Assembly (NCBI RefSeq): GCF_008974285.1
Contig: NZ_BKZV01000002.1
Span: 661,410 to 725,409 of the forward strand
Direction: 5' to 3'
Length of the DNA: 64,000 bases
Source: Thermogemmatispora aurantia
Lineage (GTDB): Bacteria; Chloroflexota; Ktedonobacteria; Ktedonobacterales; Ktedonobacteraceae
Shown: in pieces, positions 46,613-55,877 of the stretch
Position numbering within the stretch: position 1 is the stretch's first letter
Layout: the number at the start of each line of letters is the position of its first letter
Translations under genes and position numbers: made by a program
The notes under the pieces: generated by a model
Told to the model about the DNA's origin: nothing
The model's database searches: none
The model's input: only the letters and a program-made list of their open reading frames with translations

Positions 46613-46746
46613 GTTAATGCACCGGGGAGAGGGCCGTCACTCCTCTGCTCAAGCCGGCTCTCTCCTCATCAGAACCGTAGCTATTTTTCAGCGAAATTGG
46701 AACGCAACGCCTGACCAGACTGGCGTTGTGGGAAAGGCGGTCAGCC

Positions 46747-47172
46747 GTGAGCTGCATCTTCTGTGAGATGATCAGCGGAAAAGTGGAGGCCAACTTTGTC
46801 TATCAGAGCGATGAGGTGGTGGCCTTTTTGAGCGAAGAGCAGCCCAATCCCTACAAAGTGGTGGTCGCGCCGCGCAAGCATATTGAGACCATCTACGATC
46901 TAGATGATCAGCTTGCCGCGCGTATCTTCCAGGCCACCGTTCACGTGGCTCGCGCCATCCGTCGCGCCAGCAACTGCCCTGGGCTAAGCCTGGTTCAGGC
47001 GAATGGCCACGCTGCTCAGCAGCGGGTGCGCCATTTCCATCTCCACCTGCTGCCTCGCTTCCCTCACGATACCGCCCTGGGCCGCGTCTTCCTGCGCTGG
47101 GAGGGCTGCCCGGCGGAGCGCAGCGAGCTGGAACGGCTGGCGGCAGACCTTCATGCCCAGCTCTCTCATTAG
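46747..47172 (+). CDS. HIT-family hydrolase
   Basis: The 141-residue protein starts with GTG: MSCIFCEMISGKVEANFVYQSDEVVAFL. Residues C3 and C6 are the CxxC of many HIT proteins; normally the zinc site also uses later His residues. The catalytic histidine triad is HFHLHLLPR. Such enzymes hydrolyse dinucleoside polyphosphates or AMP-linked compounds. GAAAGGCGG lies about six bases upstream of the GTG. Length is normal for the protein kinase C inhibitor-like branch. It has its own promoter and no obvious operon partner. Confidence 0.92.
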   Translation: MSCIFCEMISGKVEANFVYQSDEVVAFLSEEQPNPYKVVVAPRKHIETIYDLDDQLAARIFQATVHVARAIRRASNCPGLSLVQANGHAAQQRVRHFHLHLLPRFPHDTALGRVFLRWEGCPAERSELERLAADLHAQLSH

Positions 47173-47474
47173 AGCCATTCTTGCTAAGCTTACTGAGCTA
47201 CGTGATTGCGCACCTGCCCGGCCTCCATGCCGCTGGAGCTGGGCAGGCCGAATCAAGCTCACGTTCGCACCCTACCGTTTGTTCTCTGGCAAGACAGCTT
47301 TTTCAAGCAGAGAGATCAACCATCGCTTTCCTCTCTCCTTGCTACCTTTTTCCCACAATAGATCGTTATTGGCCAGGAGACTGGCAGAACCGTAAATAAC
47401 CCGATCAGTTGTTCCTCTGTTGGCGCAATATTCCCTCATCCTTTTCGAAAAAATGCTCCACTTAAATTGATCTA

Positions 47475-47483
47475 TGATATACT
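47475..47483 (+). promoter_or_regulatory. Extended -10 promoter of the membrane histidine kinase
   Basis: TGATATACT has a TGn extension and a TATACT hexamer in an AT-rich island (47445-47490). No good -35 is present. It lies 155 bases before the ATG at 47639. The rest of 47173-47474 contains no supported gene. Confidence 0.5.
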
Positions 47484-47638
47484 ATGTTCATCCCTACTCT
47501 CTACCCCGGCCTGCCACGCGCAAGCAGAAGCCTTTCGCGCTCAGCCTCCTGATCGGCAGGGCCAGCCAGCCCACAGGAGAGCACGTCGGCTGGCAAGATC
47601 GGAAGAGAACTAGCAAGCCAGGATGGTGGGGACAAGCG

Positions 47639-50600
47639 ATGAGAACGGTTGTCACGAAGCGCCTGACGCCCAGCTATCTTCAACGGCTCTACCGCGAAAG
47701 CAGCCTGGAAGCCGGAGCAGCGGCCCTCACTGTCTTCCTGAGCCTCCTCTGGATGGCTCTGCGCCTGGGAGGCAGCCAGGCTACCGCCCTTTTTGCTGAT
47801 GCCATGTACTGCCTCTGCGCCCTGGGTGCCGCCGCCCAGGCCGCCCTTACCGTCTGGCGAAGCCGCTATGGCCCTTTGCGCCTAACTGTTCGCTATCAGG
47901 CCGCCTGGTCGCTCGTCAGCATCGCTCTGCTGCTCGACGCCCTCGGCGGCTTACTCTACTTCTATCGCGATTGGACAGGACAGGCCAACGCTCTTCCTTC
48001 CCTGGCCGACCTCGCCTTCCTGCTCAACTATCCGCTGATAATCAGCAGCCAGCTACTCATCCTGAGCGATTTCAAACTGAACGGCACTGTTCTCCTGATC
48101 TTGCTGGACTCGCTGATCACAACACTCTGCTTGCTGGGGGCGATCTGGTTCTTTCTCATCGGCCCCTCCTACGCTTCTCTGCGCCAGAGCGGTATTGATC
48201 CGGCCACGTTGGGGATCAGCCTCAGCTATCCCTTCCTCGATCTGCAGGTCGTGCTCGCCAGCGCCATGCTCCTGACCCTGGTCCGTGTGGAGCGGCCTCT
48301 GCGCCCCTCGCTGCTGCTCCTCATCGTCGGCGCCTGCTCTCTGCTCTGGTCCGATAGCTGGTATTGCTACCTGGTGCTACACCAGGCTTACGTTTCAGGA
48401 ACGCCCTATGTCGATACTGGCTGGCTGCTCTTCTTTACTTCGCTGGGGCTGACCGCCTCCTGGCAATACACTGCGCTCGCCCGGCATGCCTACCGCCAGC
48501 AGGTCCCGCTTCGTGAGCTTAGCCAGGTCCTGGAAACAGCCAGTCGCGCCAGGGGCGACGAGGAGTCTCCGGCCAGCGAGTACCCTTCCGATCACGTTTT
48601 GCTCTTCCAGAGCCTGCTGATCTATCTACCGTTCACCATCGAGATCGTGCTGACGCTCTATTCCAGCCTCATCCATGATGGTGTCCGGGCCGCCTTCCTC
48701 GATACGCTGACGGCAGCGGTGGCCATCTGCCTCTTTCTGCGCTATCTGCTGACCGATCGTCAGAATAGTGCACTGCTGCGCGAGCGTGAAGAGCGCCGTC
48801 AGGAGGCCGAGCGTCTGCGGCTGCTAACGGCCCAGCTCAGCGAGATTTTGGAGTTGAATCCTTTACTGGAGCGCATCGTGAGCCTGGCCCCCACAGCTCT
48901 GGGCTGCGAGGCAGCGCTGCTTTTCATCCAGGAGAAAGCTCCCTTTCCTGAGATGCCAGCCAGCGTGAGGGTCTATGTGGCTGCTCCGCCTGCCGGGCCA
49001 GTGATTCTCTGGCGCTTTGAGGGACAGCGCCTCGACGTCTGCACGATTCTGCAGCCACGCGAGCTGGAGGTGCGCTGGCCTGTAATGACGCCCGAGCATC
49101 TGCCCGCGGAGCTTGTGGCCTGGTACACCCACATGGACATCCGCACGAGCCTGGTCATCCCCCTGTTGTATCAAGAGAAACACCTGGCCAATTTGATCTT
49201 CTGTAGCCGCTCAGACCGCCCGTTCTCACCAACGCAGAAGACGACGGCGCGCACTTTCGCCGAGCAGGCCGCCACTGCGCTCGAACATGCTTTTCTGTAC
49301 CAGGAGGCCCGCGAGCAGGAGGCTTTCGCCCAGGCCCTGGCCAATATCGCCACCCGCCTCAATTCGGCCATTGTCGAGCCGACGGAGATCCATCAGATCA
49401 TCTGTCGCGAGGGTGCCAATGCGCTCGATGCTGACTATGTGCTGCTCTATACTCCCGACCAGCACGGCAGCCTGCTGCCCCAGGCCATTGCGGCCAGCGC
49501 CGGCGAGCCATCCAGCGAGCTGAGTGAGTGGCCGGTGATCTACGAGCACGAGTACGAGGCCCAGGCCCTGGCCTCGCCCCAGCCTACGCTGATCCCCTTG
49601 ACTCACTTCTACCAGCTTGACCCGCCGCAGCCGCCAACGCCGGTGACGCTGCAGGCCCAGGCCCGGGCTGTCGCCGTGGGGGCGACGGCCTGGTCGCCGC
49701 ATCCGCCGCGGCGGCAACGCATGCATCGCGCCCTCTCGCTGCGCGAGATGCTCGCCAGACGCTACGTACCGACAGCCATCCTGGCCCCGCTTTTCTCACA
49801 CAACGTCCCCGTCGGCTTGCTGGTCCTGGCACGCTCGCTACGCCCAGGCACCCAGGAGCGCCAGCCTCTGGGCCTGCCCGATCTGCCACGCGCTCAGGGC
49901 TTTGCCGAGCAGGCCGCCGTCGCCTATACCAATGCCACGCTCTACCAGCAGCTCCGTACAGCTCATCAGCAGCTGCAGGAACTGGACCAGCTCAAGGACC
50001 AGTTCATGATCACAGCCTCCCATGAGCTGCGCACCCCCCTGACCGCTGTGCAGGGCTATCTGGAGCTGCTGGCCCAGTACGATGAGATCCTCTCTCCCGA
50101 GCAGCGCCACGAGTTCTTGCATAAGACGCGCCTGGCCTGCGACGAGTTGGTGCTCCTGCTCAATAACGTCATGGATGCCAGCCGCCTGGAGGTCGATGCT
50201 GGCATTCGCCCGGCCCATATCGAGACGGTGGCAGTGGAGGACATCGTGCAGAGCGTCGTCGATATGATGGAGCCGCAGCTCACTCAGGAGGAACGGATCG
50301 TCTATCTGGACATCCCTCCCGATCTGGCAGTGCAGGCCGATCCGGTACGCTTGCGTCAGATCTTGCGCAATCTGGCCATGAATGCGCTCAAGTACTCACC
50401 GCCTGGTACGCCGATCACCTTCCGCGCCCGCGCTTCGCTAGATAGCACTTCACTACGGCCCTGCGCCTTGATCAGCGTCAGCGACCGTGGCAAAGGCATC
50501 CGTCCCGAAGACCAACCGAAGCTGTTCCAGCGCTTTGTGCGCCTGGAGAGCGATGTCAACAGTCCCGTCCGTGGCTCTGGCCTGGGTCTCTACATCTCGC

Positions 50601-50713
50601 GCCGCCTGGTAGAGGCGATGAGGGGGAAAATCTGGGTGGAGAGCAGCGGTGTACCGGGGGAAGGAGCGACTTTCACTATTGAGCTACCCTTGATGGGCAA
50701 CGGCCTCAGCTAG
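47639..50713 (+). CDS. Membrane-bound GAF sensor histidine kinase
   Basis: The 1024-residue kinase has eight or nine membrane helices in the first 370 residues, separated at about 280-315 by a polar loop. A coiled linker (REREERRQEAERLRLL) follows, then two GAF domains (about 415-560 and 565-760). The kinase core has His795 in ASHELRTPL, N-box ILRNLAMNALKYSPPG, G1 VSDRGKGI, F-box LFQRFVR and G2 GSGLGLYIS. The GAF domain linker includes an unusual basic insertion near HPPRRQRMH. The frame extends back to 47474 but crosses the promoter; ATG 47639 follows GGTGGGG. No response regulator is adjacent. Confidence 0.92.
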   Translation: MRTVVTKRLTPSYLQRLYRESSLEAGAAALTVFLSLLWMALRLGGSQATALFADAMYCLCALGAAAQAALTVWRSRYGPLRLTVRYQAAWSLVSIALLLDALGGLLYFYRDWTGQANALPSLADLAFLLNYPLIISSQLLILSDFKLNGTVLLILLDSLITTLCLLGAIWFFLIGPSYASLRQSGIDPATLGISLSYPFLDLQVVLASAMLLTLVRVERPLRPSLLLLIVGACSLLWSDSWYCYLVLHQAYVSGTPYVDTGWLLFFTSLGLTASWQYTALARHAYRQQVPLRELSQVLETASRARGDEESPASEYPSDHVLLFQSLLIYLPFTIEIVLTLYSSLIHDGVRAAFLDTLTAAVAICLFLRYLLTDRQNSALLREREERRQEAERLRLLTAQLSEILELNPLLERIVSLAPTALGCEAALLFIQEKAPFPEMPASVRVYVAAPPAGPVILWRFEGQRLDVCTILQPRELEVRWPVMTPEHLPAELVAWYTHMDIRTSLVIPLLYQEKHLANLIFCSRSDRPFSPTQKTTARTFAEQAATALEHAFLYQEAREQEAFAQALANIATRLNSAIVEPTEIHQIICREGANALDADYVLLYTPDQHGSLLPQAIAASAGEPSSELSEWPVIYEHEYEAQALASPQPTLIPLTHFYQLDPPQPPTPVTLQAQARAVAVGATAWSPHPPRRQRMHRALSLREMLARRYVPTAILAPLFSHNVPVGLLVLARSLRPGTQERQPLGLPDLPRAQGFAEQAAVAYTNATLYQQLRTAHQQLQELDQLKDQFMITASHELRTPLTAVQGYLELLAQYDEILSPEQRHEFLHKTRLACDELVLLLNNVMDASRLEVDAGIRPAHIETVAVEDIVQSVVDMMEPQLTQEERIVYLDIPPDLAVQADPVRLRQILRNLAMNALKYSPPGTPITFRARASLDSTSLRPCALISVSDRGKGIRPEDQPKLFQRFVRLESDVNSPVRGSGLGLYISRRLVEAMRGKIWVESSGVPGEGATFTIELPLMGNGLS

Positions 50714-50983
50714 CTAGCGGAGGAGCCTGGAGCAGTCGCGAGATCCCACCATCATTGCTTCTTCTATCGGCGCAATCTCAGCGTTCTTCACGCGATCTAT
50801 ATGGCTGGCCAGGGCCAGGGAGGCATGGGCAGGCAGCGGAGAGTAGAGAGGGCAGCGGGGAGGAGGAGAGACAATCACCTCTCTTTCTGCCCTTCTGCCT
50901 TTTGCCTGATCATCCGATCCACTTATCTGGCCGCTTGCCCCACTCGCCCGCCCGCCCGCACCGCACCAGCCTCAGGCACTCGC

Positions 50984-51154
50984 TTACTTTTTCTGCTCTT
51001 CCTTGGCGGCAGTGGCTTCTGCTTGCCTTTTCACTAGAGGAGGCACATGCTGCTCGCAGAAGCGGAAGGTCCGCCCGCCGGAGAGCAGCTGAGCATAGGC
51101 TGCCGGCTCGCCGCAGGTATCGCAGCGGCCCACATGTGTTTTCACTGCTTTCAT
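50984..51154 (-). CDS. 56-residue zinc-ribbon protein
   Basis: This short frame reads MKAVKTHVGRCDTCGEPAAY, continues with RTFRFCEQHVPPLVKRQ, and ends in a Lys/Glu/Ala tail. C-x2-C at residues 11-14 and C-x2-H at 33-36 form a treble-clef-like or ribbon zinc site (CDTC...CEQH). AAGGAGG is present upstream, though 15 bases before the ATG, longer than optimal. The codon use is normal and the composition protein-like. It resembles small zinc-ribbon proteins often annotated as hypothetical; function is unknown. It lies downstream, on the same strand, of the Clp-fusion gene and the repeat array. Confidence 0.65.
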   Translation of the reverse strand: MKAVKTHVGRCDTCGEPAAYAQLLSGGRTFRFCEQHVPPLVKRQAEATAAKEEQKK

Positions 51155-51379
51155 GAGAAAAAAAGAGAACCTCCTTACCGCGGTCTATAGGCAGGTACCG
51201 ACGCCACTCGCTGCACAATCTCAGCGTGAGCGAGGAGGGTCAACGTGTACCGATCTTCAGAGAGGATTTGCCATCCTATATGATACCACAGTGAGCACAC
51301 CAGCGCACCCTCCGCTTCTCTAGAAGGAAGCTCAGCCAGAATCTTGTCTTATGTAAGAGCGTCCCAATCTTCTCTAGTC

Positions 51380-51476
51380 GGACCAGGTTGCGGACGGCAG
51401 CGAGGCGAGGAGCAGAGAGAGACAAAGCGAGCAAGTTGCGCAGCAGCGCGCAGCAAAAAGTGTGAGAACCTGGTCC
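51380..51476. repeat. Perfect 10-bp inverted repeat closing a 77-base insert
   Basis: GGACCAGGTT (51380-51389) and AACCTGGTCC (51467-51476) are exact complements. The enclosed DNA is purine-rich. It may be the base of a folded RNA, on either strand, like the larger element just to the right. There is no coding potential. Confidence 0.5.
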
Positions 51477-51570
51477 AAGAACGAACTTCCGAGCAGGCCG
51501 GGCCGCTAGTGAGAGGAAAGTGAGCATGAAGTGGGCGGGAGTAAACTAGAGATAGTGGCGTCGGGTCACC

Positions 51571-51851
51571 TGTGGTGATCGTCTGGGTGCCAGCGTGCTC
51601 GTTGAGCCGGGCGCCTTCAGGCCAGCATGCCCGTGTGCTCCGAACCGGAGGCCGTTGAGCCGCGCCGCGCCGCGGCGCCCGGGGAGCCCAGGACAGGCTC
51701 CGGTTGCGCTCTGTTGCGTGCCACAGCAGAGGGTCCGTTGAGCCTGACCCTGCGCGAGGCTGCAGCGCAGAGTTCCGACCCTGGCTCGTTGAGCCGGGCG
51801 CAGCCCTGCAGGCCAAGCCGACTGGCTCCGAGCCGTTAGACGATCACCACA
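51571..51851. ncRNA. Candidate structured RNA: array of GTTGAGCC hairpins closed by a 14-bp stem
   Basis: A perfect 14-bp inverted repeat (51571-51584 with 51838-51851, arms TGTGGTGATCGTCT and AGACGATCACCACA) encloses 253 bases. Inside, the 8-mer GTTGAGCC occurs four times, at 51601, 51654, 51737 and 51788, at intervals of 53, 83 and 51 bases; a fifth GTT lies at 51835 just before the closing arm. The copies sit in or beside local hairpins: GGCTC-GTT-GAGCC (51783-51795), AGGGTC...GACCCT (51730-51751), GCTC-GTT-GAGC (51597-51607). Further hairpins are CTCCG-AAC-CGGAG and GGAGCC...GGCTCC. No reading frame looks real and no T-run terminator was seen on either strand, so direction is unknown. Confidence 0.55.
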
Positions 51852-51877
51852 CCACGCCCACCTTGCAGGAGAGAGGA

Positions 51878-54800
51878 TCAAGGGTCGGGGTAAGCGGTGG
51901 CATCGGCCTCGAGCGCCATCTCTTCTGAGGTCGAGGTGGCGGGCGTCGGCGTTGGGGCCAGTAACGGCTCCTCACCCGGTTCGCGTACACTGATCTCCAG
52001 GCGGCCCTCAATCGCCGTCACATGCACCACACCCGGCTTAGGAATGTTCCCCATCAAAATGCGTAAACTGAGCGGCACGGTCAGCAAGCGCTCGATGGCC
52101 CGACGCAGAGGACGGGCCCCCTGGGTGCGGCTGAAGCCCTCTTTACAGAGCAGATCGATGGCGCTCTCATCGGCTTGCAAGGTCAATCCCTGCTCCAGCA
52201 AGCGCGAGGCCAGTTCATTCATCTGCAGGCGAGTAATCGCCCGCGCATGCTCCTGAGTCAAGGGGTGGAAGATGACCACCTCATCGATGCGGCTGAGAAA
52301 TTCGGGGCGGAAGGTCTGGCGCAGGCGCTCCATCAGCTGCTCGCGCTGCATCTCCTCCAGCGAGGTCTTACTGGCGGCGCGGAAGCCGCTGGGTAGGGAA
52401 CGTCCCAGCATCTCGGTGCCTACGTTGGAGGTCATGATCCAGATGGCATGCTGAGCGTCGACCGTATGTCCCTGAGCATCGGTCAGGCGCCCGGCATCGA
52501 AGACCTGCAGGAAGAGATCGAAGACCTCGGGATGAGCCTTCTCCACTTCGTCCAACAAGACCACGCAGTGGGGACGGCGGCGCAGCTTGCCGGTAAGCTG
52601 CCCCTCCTGGTCGTAACCGATGTAGCCCGGCGGCGCGCCGACCATACGCGAGACGGCATGCTTCTCCATGTACTCCGACATATCCACACGGATTAGATAT
52701 TCATCGGAGCCAAAGACCTCGGCAGCCAAAGCCCGCGCCAGCTCGGTCTTGCCCACGCCCGTCGGTCCCAAGAAGAGAAAGACCCCCGCGGGGCGATTGC
52801 GCGGCTTCAAGCCGGCTCGCGCCACTTGAATCGCCTGGGTCACGCGCCGGATGGCCTCGTCCTGACCGATCACGCGGGCTTTCAGCCGGCTCTCCAGGTT
52901 GAGCAGGCGATCGCGCTCCTCACGGCCCGGCGCATTGACAGGAATACCGGTGCGCGCAGAGATTACTTCGGCTACGGTGGCCGCTGTGATCACCGGCTCC
53001 TCGCCTAATTCATCGCGATTGTCTTGCTCGACCGATTCATCCTCCACCCAGAAGACGCGGGCCTGCGAGCAAGCTTCATCGAGGACACTGCAGGCTTTGT
53101 CAGGCAGGCGCAAGTTGGGCAGATACTGGACCGAGAGATGGACGGCGGCCTGAAGGGCTTCCTCGGTAATGCTGACATGGTGATGCTGCTCGTAGAGTTC
53201 CCGCATCCCCCGCAGGACCTGCAGCGCCTCCTCCGGCGATGGCTCTTCGATGATGATTGGGCGCAGGCGGCGCTCCATCGCCGCGTCTTTCTCGATCATG
53301 CGGTACTCCTGCGGTGTGGTAGCCCCGATACAGCGTAGACGGCCCCCGGCCAGCGCTGGCTTGAGAATGCCGGCGGCGTCGATACTCCCATCCGCAGCTC
53401 GTCCAGTGCCGATCAGCAGGTGCATCTCATCGATAAAGAGAATGATATTGCCGCTGTTCTCGGCCTCTTCCAGCACCTTGAGCAGCCGCTCCTCGAATTC
53501 GCCGCGGTACTTGGTGCCGGCTACCAGCGAGCTGGCCGACAGCTCGATGAGGCGCTTGCCGCGCAGCTCTGGCGGTACGCGGCCCTCGACGATGCGCTGG
53601 GCCAGGCCCCCGACGATAGTCGTCTTCCCCACGCCCGAGTCGCCGATCAGAATTGGATTGTTGCGATCTTTGAGCATCATCGTCTGCATGAGCAGACGCA
53701 GCTCTTTCTCGCGTCCGATGAGCGGAGGTAGCTGCTTCAGGCTGGCCTGGCGCGTCAGATCGCGGCCTAGACGCTCTAGAAGCGAGTTACCGGCCCGCGG
53801 CGCCGGCTCGGCCAGGCTGAAGCCCGCGGGCATCTCCACCGCTGGCGGCTGATGCGGCTCCGCGGAAGGGGCCAGTTCCAGCAAGGCATGGGCCTCACTG
53901 GCCATGATTAACTCGATCAGTTGCTCGGGATTGATGCCGATCTGCGTCAGCAGGTTGTGGGTCACCCCATCGCCCTCGCTGAGTACGGCGCGCGCAATGG
54001 CGCGCTCGTCGATCATGCTGGCCCCGGCGCTGATGGCATTGCGCTCGGCGGTCAGCAGAATCTCCTTGCAGCGCCGCGTCGGCAGGATCGGCGTGTCACT
54101 GGTGGCCTTGCCGCTGCCCAGGGCGCTGCGAATGACATCGCGCACCTGCTTGGGCGAGAAATTGAGACTCCGCAGAGCATCCTGGGTACAGCCTCCATCA
54201 AGCTTGGTCAGGGCGATGAAGAGATGGGGCGTTCCCAGATAATCCTTGCGCATGCGCCGCGCCTCCGCCAGAGCGATGCTGAGCACCTCCTCCAGAAAGC
54301 GCCGGTCGAGAGCGTGCGACGAAGATGGCAACGAGGGGATCAGTGGCTCTTCCTCCTCTTCAAAGATATCGACATAGTCGGCGGGATTGCGCTCGGGCAG
54401 CCCAAAGCTCAAACGCAGCAGCGGGTCACCGTAAAGCTGGAAGGAAATCCAGGCCGCCTGCTCAGGCCGACGTTGGGCCAGCACGGCGCGACTGCGCCTG
54501 ACCGCCTCGCCAATAGCGACCCCATCGCTCAACTCCTGATAGAGCAGAACGGCGAACTCGCGAACGCGCGCGGTCGACAGAGGCCAGCGCAGGACCACGA
54601 CTGCCCCCGCCCCGGCCTCGATCAGGCGTCGGGCCAGGCGCTGCAGCAGCTCCTCTCGCTCCGGCTGGCTGGCTGGCCCCGCTCCCATCATCGGCGCGGG
54701 CAATCCACTGCCCCCACGTCCTCCTGAGCGCTCGCTCTCGTAGTGACTGACAAAGACCAGGGGACGCCGCGGCAAGAGCTGAAAGAGCTGGGCCGCCGCC

Positions 54801-55564
54801 TCGCCATCAAGGCGCGAGCTGCCCGCCAGGGCCAGCGCCGGCTCGCCTGCCACTAGCAACGGTCCCGCCCCGGCATAGTGAATGATCTGCGGCGGCTCAC
54901 TGCTGATGCGCATGCGCATGTCCAGCTGATTGGCCTGCTGACGATAGAGGATCGTGCGCCCAATCGCTTCGGGCAGGGCAGTGCAGAGCGCAGCCACCTC
55001 TTCTTCTGCCGCGCTGCGCTCACCTGTCGGATTGACAAGGAAGAGGACCGAGAGACCCACCTGGTCGCGCCTTCCCATTTTGCGCTGCATCCGCTCTGTC
55101 AGCGGCGCCAGACGCTCTGGCCGCGCCTCGCCCGCTAAGCGGCTCACGCTCAGCCGCTGACAGAGAAAGGAGCTTGGGCGGATGCTCCCATCAAAGCAGA
55201 GCTCCCAGGGGATTTCAGGAGTGTTGGTGTCCAGCACGAGGGGGAGATCAAGATGCCGCAGCGCCTCCTGCAGCGGCAACGGCAACAGCTGCTCAAAGAG
55301 AAAGCGCCCCAGAGCCTGTACCGAATCGTTAACCGCGCCCAGCTTCATTGTCTGGCGCTTGCTCTCGGCCAGAGCCTGCGTCTGCATGTATTGAGCCACG
55401 GCCTGCAAACTGCGCCTGAGCCGCTCTTTCAGCTCAGGGGTGATCTCCGTGACATAGTCGCGCCCTTCCTTGCTACCTTCCCTGGCAGAATACTCAGGCA
55501 GGTCAAGCCGGAAACGATAGACGCTTTCAGTGCGTATGATACTCAAGAGCGCCGGCAGTTCCAT
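51878..55564 (-). CDS. CHAT-like domain fused to a two-AAA+ Clp unfoldase
   Basis: The 1228-residue protein has three parts. Residues 1-390 resemble a CHAT (caspase-like) domain: PEIPWELCFD, IIHYAGAGPL, RPLVFVSHYESERSG, WPLSTARVREF and FQLYGDPLLRL. The catalytic His of the usual HFAGHG is Ala233, and the Cys of the usual LSACES is Tyr275, so it should not cut. Residues 415-560 form a Clp_N domain. AAA1 (about 605-830) has GDSGVGKT and FIDEMH, with pore loop KYRGEF. AAA2 (about 890-1190) has GPTGVGKT, LLDEVEKAH and pore loop GYIGYD. The ClpB/ClpC middle domain is missing. SGF at 1059-1061 stands where ClpC has its ClpP-binding loop. A strong promoter precedes it. Confidence 0.93.
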   Translation of the reverse strand: MELPALLSIIRTESVYRFRLDLPEYSAREGSKEGRDYVTEITPELKERLRRSLQAVAQYMQTQALAESKRQTMKLGAVNDSVQALGRFLFEQLLPLPLQEALRHLDLPLVLDTNTPEIPWELCFDGSIRPSSFLCQRLSVSRLAGEARPERLAPLTERMQRKMGRRDQVGLSVLFLVNPTGERSAAEEEVAALCTALPEAIGRTILYRQQANQLDMRMRISSEPPQIIHYAGAGPLLVAGEPALALAGSSRLDGEAAAQLFQLLPRRPLVFVSHYESERSGGRGGSGLPAPMMGAGPASQPEREELLQRLARRLIEAGAGAVVVLRWPLSTARVREFAVLLYQELSDGVAIGEAVRRSRAVLAQRRPEQAAWISFQLYGDPLLRLSFGLPERNPADYVDIFEEEEEPLIPSLPSSSHALDRRFLEEVLSIALAEARRMRKDYLGTPHLFIALTKLDGGCTQDALRSLNFSPKQVRDVIRSALGSGKATSDTPILPTRRCKEILLTAERNAISAGASMIDERAIARAVLSEGDGVTHNLLTQIGINPEQLIELIMASEAHALLELAPSAEPHQPPAVEMPAGFSLAEPAPRAGNSLLERLGRDLTRQASLKQLPPLIGREKELRLLMQTMMLKDRNNPILIGDSGVGKTTIVGGLAQRIVEGRVPPELRGKRLIELSASSLVAGTKYRGEFEERLLKVLEEAENSGNIILFIDEMHLLIGTGRAADGSIDAAGILKPALAGGRLRCIGATTPQEYRMIEKDAAMERRLRPIIIEEPSPEEALQVLRGMRELYEQHHHVSITEEALQAAVHLSVQYLPNLRLPDKACSVLDEACSQARVFWVEDESVEQDNRDELGEEPVITAATVAEVISARTGIPVNAPGREERDRLLNLESRLKARVIGQDEAIRRVTQAIQVARAGLKPRNRPAGVFLFLGPTGVGKTELARALAAEVFGSDEYLIRVDMSEYMEKHAVSRMVGAPPGYIGYDQEGQLTGKLRRRPHCVVLLDEVEKAHPEVFDLFLQVFDAGRLTDAQGHTVDAQHAIWIMTSNVGTEMLGRSLPSGFRAASKTSLEEMQREQLMERLRQTFRPEFLSRIDEVVIFHPLTQEHARAITRLQMNELASRLLEQGLTLQADESAIDLLCKEGFSRTQGARPLRRAIERLLTVPLSLRILMGNIPKPGVVHVTAIEGRLEISVREPGEEPLLAPTPTPATSTSEEMALEADATAYPDP

Positions 55565-55719
55565 GAGTTCTTCTCTTCTACTATCTTCCCAGATTAGCTA
55601 GCCCTGAGAATACAACCTACTGCAAGAGCAGTATATCCCAAGCATGAGTCGCTGGCAACAGTAGCTTTCTTCGCTCTCTCACCACACAAATACAGGCACT
55701 CTGCCACATCTGTAGAACG

Positions 55720-55748
55720 AGCATACTACAAGCTGCATGATTGGTCAA
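55720..55748 (-). promoter_or_regulatory. Promoter of the CHAT-Clp gene
   Basis: On the minus strand TTGACC (55748-55743), 17 bases, then TATGCT (55725-55720). Transcription would start near 55713, leaving a leader of about 150 bases. The gene is therefore transcribed separately from the DUF4012 gene 313 bases upstream. Confidence 0.75.
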
Positions 55749-55877
55749 GCTTTTCAGCATTTTAGAGACGTTACGGTGATCAAGGCTTACTCATCGGCAG
55801 GCCGACCTCAGTCGTGGTCAGGACAGCGTTCGCCATGCCGGTGAGCAAGCCTCAAGAGCGGGCTGGGCGACGAGCGA

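Noticed and set aside
51601..51841. Integron-like attC array: GTTGAGC (four times) and GTTAGAC all fit the 7-base core GTTRRRY
   Set aside because: The partner core RYYYAAC is absent on the same strand, the copies are not separated by cassettes with genes, and there is no integrase in the window. A structured RNA explains the long closing stem better.
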